From positions 1-31,783 of the forward strand of contig SFEX01000019.1 in the NCBI GenBank assembly GCA_004557075.1: a DNA stretch of 31,783 nucleotides, written 5' to 3'. The translations under genes were made by a program, and so were the position numbers. Under the pieces are notes generated by a model. That model saw only the letters and a list, made by a program, of their open reading frames with translations, was not told the origin of the DNA and did not search any database. Of this stretch, positions 29,005 through 31,783 are shown piece by piece (position 1 is the first letter of the stretch; the number at the start of each line of letters is the position of its first letter). Origin of the DNA: Clostridiales bacterium. Lineage in GTDB: Bacteria; Bacillota; Clostridia; Oscillospirales; Oscillospiraceae.

Positions 29005-31140
29005 TTAGAATAATCCCGCGACGGCGGTAAAGAGCATGCACAGCGCAACGCCCACTGCGGTCGGGATGGCGGCGGCCGCAGCCGTCCACTTGAGGCTGCC
29101 GGTCTCCTTTTTTATCGTCAGGAGCGTTGTCGAGCACGGCCAGTGGCAGAGCGAGAAGAGTATCATGCTCACGGCGGTAGTCCACGTCCAGCCGTTTTGA
29201 ACGAAAAGACTTTTCATCTGCGCGAGGCTGTCAAGCTCCGCGAGACTGCCCTGAGCGGTGTATGCCATGATGATTATGGGAATGACTATCTCGTTTGCGG
29301 GAAAGCCGAGGATAAACGCGAGCAGTATCACGCCGTCAAGCCCCATGAGCCGCGCAAAGGGGTCTAAAAACGCGGCGCAGTGGTCAAGCAGGCTGACGCC
29401 GCCGATGCTTACATTTGCCATGAGCCAGATGATAACGCCCGCGGGAGCGGCGACAGCGGCGGCGCGGCCAAGGACAAACAGAGTCCTGTCAAGCACCGAG
29501 CGGACGATGACCTTGCCGATCTGCGGCCTGCGGTACGGCGGCAGCTCCAGCGTGAACGATGACGGAAGCCCCTTGAGCAGCGTTTTGGACAGCAGCTTCG
29601 TCACGGCAAAGGTGATGCCCACGCCGAGCACGATCACCGCCGTCAGCCCTATGGCCGACAGCAGCGACGAGAGCGCGCCTCCGGCGAAAAACATCGTGAG
29701 TATGGCGATGAGCGCGGGGAAACGCCCGTTGCAGGGCACGAAGTTATTCGTGAGTATGGCGAGCAGGCGCTCTCTGGGCGAATCTATGATGCGGCAGCCG
29801 ACGATACCTGCGGCGTTGCAGCCGAAGCCCATGCACATGCACAGCGCCTGCTTCCCGCAGGCGCAGCAGCGCTTGAAGGGCTTATCTAAATTGTACGCCA
29901 CGCGGGGCAGATACCCCGCGTCCTCAAGTAGGGTAAACAGCGGGAAGAAAATCGCCATCGGCGGCAGCATAACGGACACGACCCACGCCAAAACCCGGTA
30001 AGCACCGAGTACGAGCACGCCGTGCAGCCATTCCGGCGCGTGCAGGTATAAAAACAGCTCGGTGAGTCTGTCCTGAACCCAGAACAACCCCTTGGACAGA
30101 AGCTCGGAGGGGTAGTTTGCGCCGCTTATCGTGAGCCAGAACACCAAAGCAAGCAGAGCGAGCATGACGGGATAGCCCGTGAATTTGCTGGTCAGGACTT
30201 TGTCTAATCGCCTGTCAAAGTCCGAGTACTGAGCGCCCTCGCGCCCGACCGCGCCGCGGCAGATCGCTTCCGCGCTATGTACCAGAGCGGAGACTGTCAG
30301 ATCCTTGAGACGGTCTGCGCTTTCAATACCGCTGCCGCGAAGCCGGGCTTCCGCCCGCGTGATCGCCGCCCGAAGCTCCTTATCGCGCAGAAAATCCGCG
30401 CCGAGACAGCTCTCTATCTCGCGGATGAGTGATTCGTCCCGGTCGAGCAGCTTCAGGCTGAGCCAGCGGCTGCTGAGCCTGCCGCCGCATTTTTCCTCGA
30501 CTATCGGCTGTAGAATGGCTATCGCGTCCTCAACGGCGTCGGGGTATCGAACCGCAAACGGCGCGCTCGGTGCGTCGCCGGAGCAGACCTTATCTATCGC
30601 GTCGGTCAGCCGCCGCAGGCTTTTCTTCGAGCGTGCCGTCGTCCCGACGACCGGCACGCCAAGCCGCTCCGACAGCAGCGGCAAGTTAAGCTTTATGCTC
30701 TTGCGCTCTGCTTCGTCCATCAGGTTTACGCATACCACGACGCGAGATGATATCTCAAGCGTCTGCAATACGAGGTTCAGATTTCGCTCAAGGCAGGTCG
30801 CGTCGCACACGACGACGATGGCGTCCGGCGCTCCGAAGCAGAGAAAATTTCGCGCGACCTCCTCCTCGGCCGAGTGCGCCATGAGCGAATACGCGCCCGG
30901 GATATCCACCATGACGTAGGAGTGCTTTTCGGTTTCGCAGTAGCCCTGCGCGCTTGCGACGGTTTTCCCCGGCCAGTTGCCGGTGTGCTGGTTTAAGCCG
31001 GTCAGGGCGTTGAATACGGTGCTCTTGCCCACGTTTGGGTTTCCCGCGAGCGCGATCACCTTATCGTCCGGGGAGCGCTTTTGGATAATAAGCCCCGAAT
31101 CGACCGCCCCGAGCCCGACGGAACTGTTTGTCAAACCCAT
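29005..31140 (-). CDS. feoB: Ferrous iron transporter FeoB
   Basis: Predicted 711-residue GTP-dependent Fe(II) importer. The N-terminal G domain carries G1 GNPNVGKST (33-41), G3 DIPGAYSL (79-86) and G4 NLMDEA, followed by the helical GDI region (about 200-290). The membrane part has two gate regions, including CGKQALCMCMGFGCNAAGIVGCRIIDSPRERLLAILTNNFVPCNGRFP, and a C-terminal WTWTTAVSMILFSLCHWPCSTTLL segment. Length is near normal. GGAGGG is 8 nt before the ATG. feoA lies 15 nt upstream. No FeoC is present, which is common in Firmicutes. Confidence 0.95.
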   Translation of the reverse strand: MGLTNSSVGLGAVDSGLIIQKRSPDDKVIALAGNPNVGKSTVFNALTGLNQHTGNWPGKTVASAQGYCETEKHSYVMVDIPGAYSLMAHSAEEEVARNFLCFGAPDAIVVVCDATCLERNLNLVLQTLEISSRVVVCVNLMDEAERKSIKLNLPLLSERLGVPVVGTTARSKKSLRRLTDAIDKVCSGDAPSAPFAVRYPDAVEDAIAILQPIVEEKCGGRLSSRWLSLKLLDRDESLIREIESCLGADFLRDKELRAAITRAEARLRGSGIESADRLKDLTVSALVHSAEAICRGAVGREGAQYSDFDRRLDKVLTSKFTGYPVMLALLALVFWLTISGANYPSELLSKGLFWVQDRLTELFLYLHAPEWLHGVLVLGAYRVLAWVVSVMLPPMAIFFPLFTLLEDAGYLPRVAYNLDKPFKRCCACGKQALCMCMGFGCNAAGIVGCRIIDSPRERLLAILTNNFVPCNGRFPALIAILTMFFAGGALSSLLSAIGLTAVIVLGVGITFAVTKLLSKTLLKGLPSSFTLELPPYRRPQIGKVIVRSVLDRTLFVLGRAAAVAAPAGVIIWLMANVSIGGVSLLDHCAAFLDPFARLMGLDGVILLAFILGFPANEIVIPIIIMAYTAQGSLAELDSLAQMKSLFVQNGWTWTTAVSMILFSLCHWPCSTTLLTIKKETGSLKWTAAAAAIPTAVGVALCMLFTAVAGLF

Positions 31141-31155
31141 TTGCCTTACCCTCCG

Positions 31156-31380
31156 TCACATTCGGCGGATGAGGATATCCGCGCAGTCCTCGGAGCGGAT
31201 GGCGATAACCGCGCCCCTGATAAGAAATGCGGAGGGGTCGCCGCCGGGGCTTCTGCCCAAGCATTCTATGTCCGTGTTTTCGATGATACCGATATCCAAA
31301 AGCCTGCGGCGCATGCTGCCCGTGGCGCAAAGTTTTTGCACCAGCGCGTGCTGCCCGGGCGCTATGTCGTTCAGATTCAT
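31156..31380 (-). CDS. feoA: FeoA-domain ferrous iron transport accessory protein
   Basis: Predicted 74-residue SH3-like FeoA: MNLNDIAPGQHALVQKL, SMRRRLLDIGIIENTDIECLGRSPGGDPSAFLIRGAVIAIR. It supports FeoB, perhaps through its G domain. ATG 31380 is chosen with AAAGGTG 8 nt upstream and matches family length; the frame extends further upstream without a site. Confidence 0.93.
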   Translation of the reverse strand: MNLNDIAPGQHALVQKLCATGSMRRRLLDIGIIENTDIECLGRSPGGDPSAFLIRGAVIAIRSEDCADILIRRM

Positions 31381-31425
31381 GATGATTTCACCTTTCAAAC
31401 TGCTGTACACGCCTTTTCGGCGCTC

Positions 31426-31438
31426 ATAACTATGTTAT
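31426..31438. promoter_or_regulatory. Short palindrome upstream of feoAB
   Basis: ATAAC-TAT-GTTAT, a perfect 5-bp-arm palindrome about 45 nt before feoA. It is a possible iron-regulator half of an operator, but it is shorter than a Fur box and I could not find a convincing promoter around it. Confidence 0.25.
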
Positions 31439-31444
31439 TCAGCC

Positions 31445-31620
31445 TCTGCGGCTACCGTGAAGCAATTCGCGTTTAGATTGGCAATTGCCGTTATTGCGAC
31501 AGCCCGATTTTTCCCTTTCGTTTTTAAGCTTTAAGTAACTGCTTTTTCAGGTGCCCGACCAGTTTTATTTCTCAGACCGTAGGGGCGAGCATCGCTCGTC
31601 CGTTTCTCAAATCTTACAGC
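31445..31620. repeat. Dispersed modular intergenic repeat, copy cluster 6
   Basis: Modules: GTGAAGCAATTCGCGTTTAGATTGGCA (near 31457, cf. 6232-6250), GCGACAGCCCGAT (near 31496), GGTGCCCGACCAG (near 31550-31562), and the GTAGGGGCGAGCATCGCTCG palindrome (31579-31598) with GGCGAGC / GCTCGTC arms. Downstream, 31621-31690 shows nothing recognisable. Confidence 0.7.
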
Positions 31621-31690
31621 GCGGTAAAAAAGATGCCGGATATCAAAAATCACGTTCTCGTTATTCTCTGGAAATTGACCCACAAGCGGA

Positions 31691-31748
31691 CGGCCAATGT
31701 GTACAGAGTAATATGATAGTAAACACATGTGCAAGATGATTGTATACA
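31691..31748. repeat. Right end copy of the window-spanning inverted repeat
   Basis: CGGCCAATGTGT (31691-31702) and a 20-bp block (31729-31748, ending GATTGTATACA) are the reverse complements of 81-92 and 38-57. Sequence between the blocks has diverged (26 versus 23 nt). The last 35 nt of the window show no feature. Confidence 0.6.
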
Positions 31749-31783
31749 GTTTTGCAGTAAAATAAAGGCATAAAACACATACA

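Noticed and set aside
31531..31739. Short overlapping frames on both strands near the right end
   Set aside because: They run through repeat modules and the terminal inverted repeat, have no ribosome sites and no recognisable product.
1..31783. CRISPR array
   Set aside because: The repeats are modular, irregularly spaced, on both strands and scattered across gaps; there are no regularly spaced units and no cas genes.

Overview
The window looks like chromosomal DNA of an anaerobic, spore-forming gut-type clostridium, probably Oscillospirales or a related Clostridia lineage. This is inferred from gene content: a SpoIID-type sporulation protein, a group B-type [FeFe] hydrogenase, Etf-linked acyl-CoA dehydrogenases, Fe-S/FMN/FAD enoate reductases, FeoAB, and several TTG starts behind strong AGGAGG sites. 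Base composition is moderately GC-rich by eye. I saw no rRNA, tRNA, CRISPR array or transposase gene.

Layout: 1-291 intergenic repeats; 292-1263 SpoIID (-); 1264-1685 repeats; 1686-2678 unknown polytopic membrane protein (+); 2758-4560 an ArsR-permease-thioredoxin operon (+) with a consensus promoter and operator-like palindromes; 4620-6231 [FeFe] hydrogenase (+); 6232-6825 repeat block with two terminator-like hairpins; 6826-9298 a HTH-DRTGG-CBS-hotdog regulator translationally overlapping an acyl-CoA dehydrogenase (-); 9651-15624 a divergent seven-gene operon (+): acyl-CoA dehydrogenase, etfB, etfA, crotonase-fold isomerase/hydratase, acetate-type transporter, CoA-transferase A and B; 15777-16277 coaD (+); 16278-16726 terminators and repeats; 16727-18160 APC permease (-); 18358-19527 a lone endolysin-holin pair (+); 19574-23799 two tandem, about 92% identical enoate reductases (-); 24069-25285 divergent PepSY and tethered extracellular proteins; 25518-25796 small orphan protein (-); 25956-28674 TfoX-like protein and GH3 glycosidase (-); 29005-31380 feoA-feoB (-); 31381-31783 repeats.

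The most coherent system is 6826-15624: uptake of a carboxylic acid, CoA activation by transfer, flavin dehydrogenation or reduction coupled to an EtfAB whose EtfB resembles electron-bifurcating types, and double-bond isomerisation or hydration. A regulator with a possible acyl-CoA-binding hotdog domain faces it across a promoter carrying a perfect inverted repeat. The acid is not identifiable from sequence. The two enoate reductases downstream could serve related unsaturated acids but are a separate operon.

The second striking feature is a modular intergenic repeat family, in both orientations in nearly every long gene-free gap. It includes a GCGCGAGTGCA module, a CCGGTCGGGC module, a GGGGCGAGC-type palindrome and a GGAGGCAATC terminator-like hairpin. 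The two window ends also carry inverted copies of a 20-bp plus 12-bp sequence.
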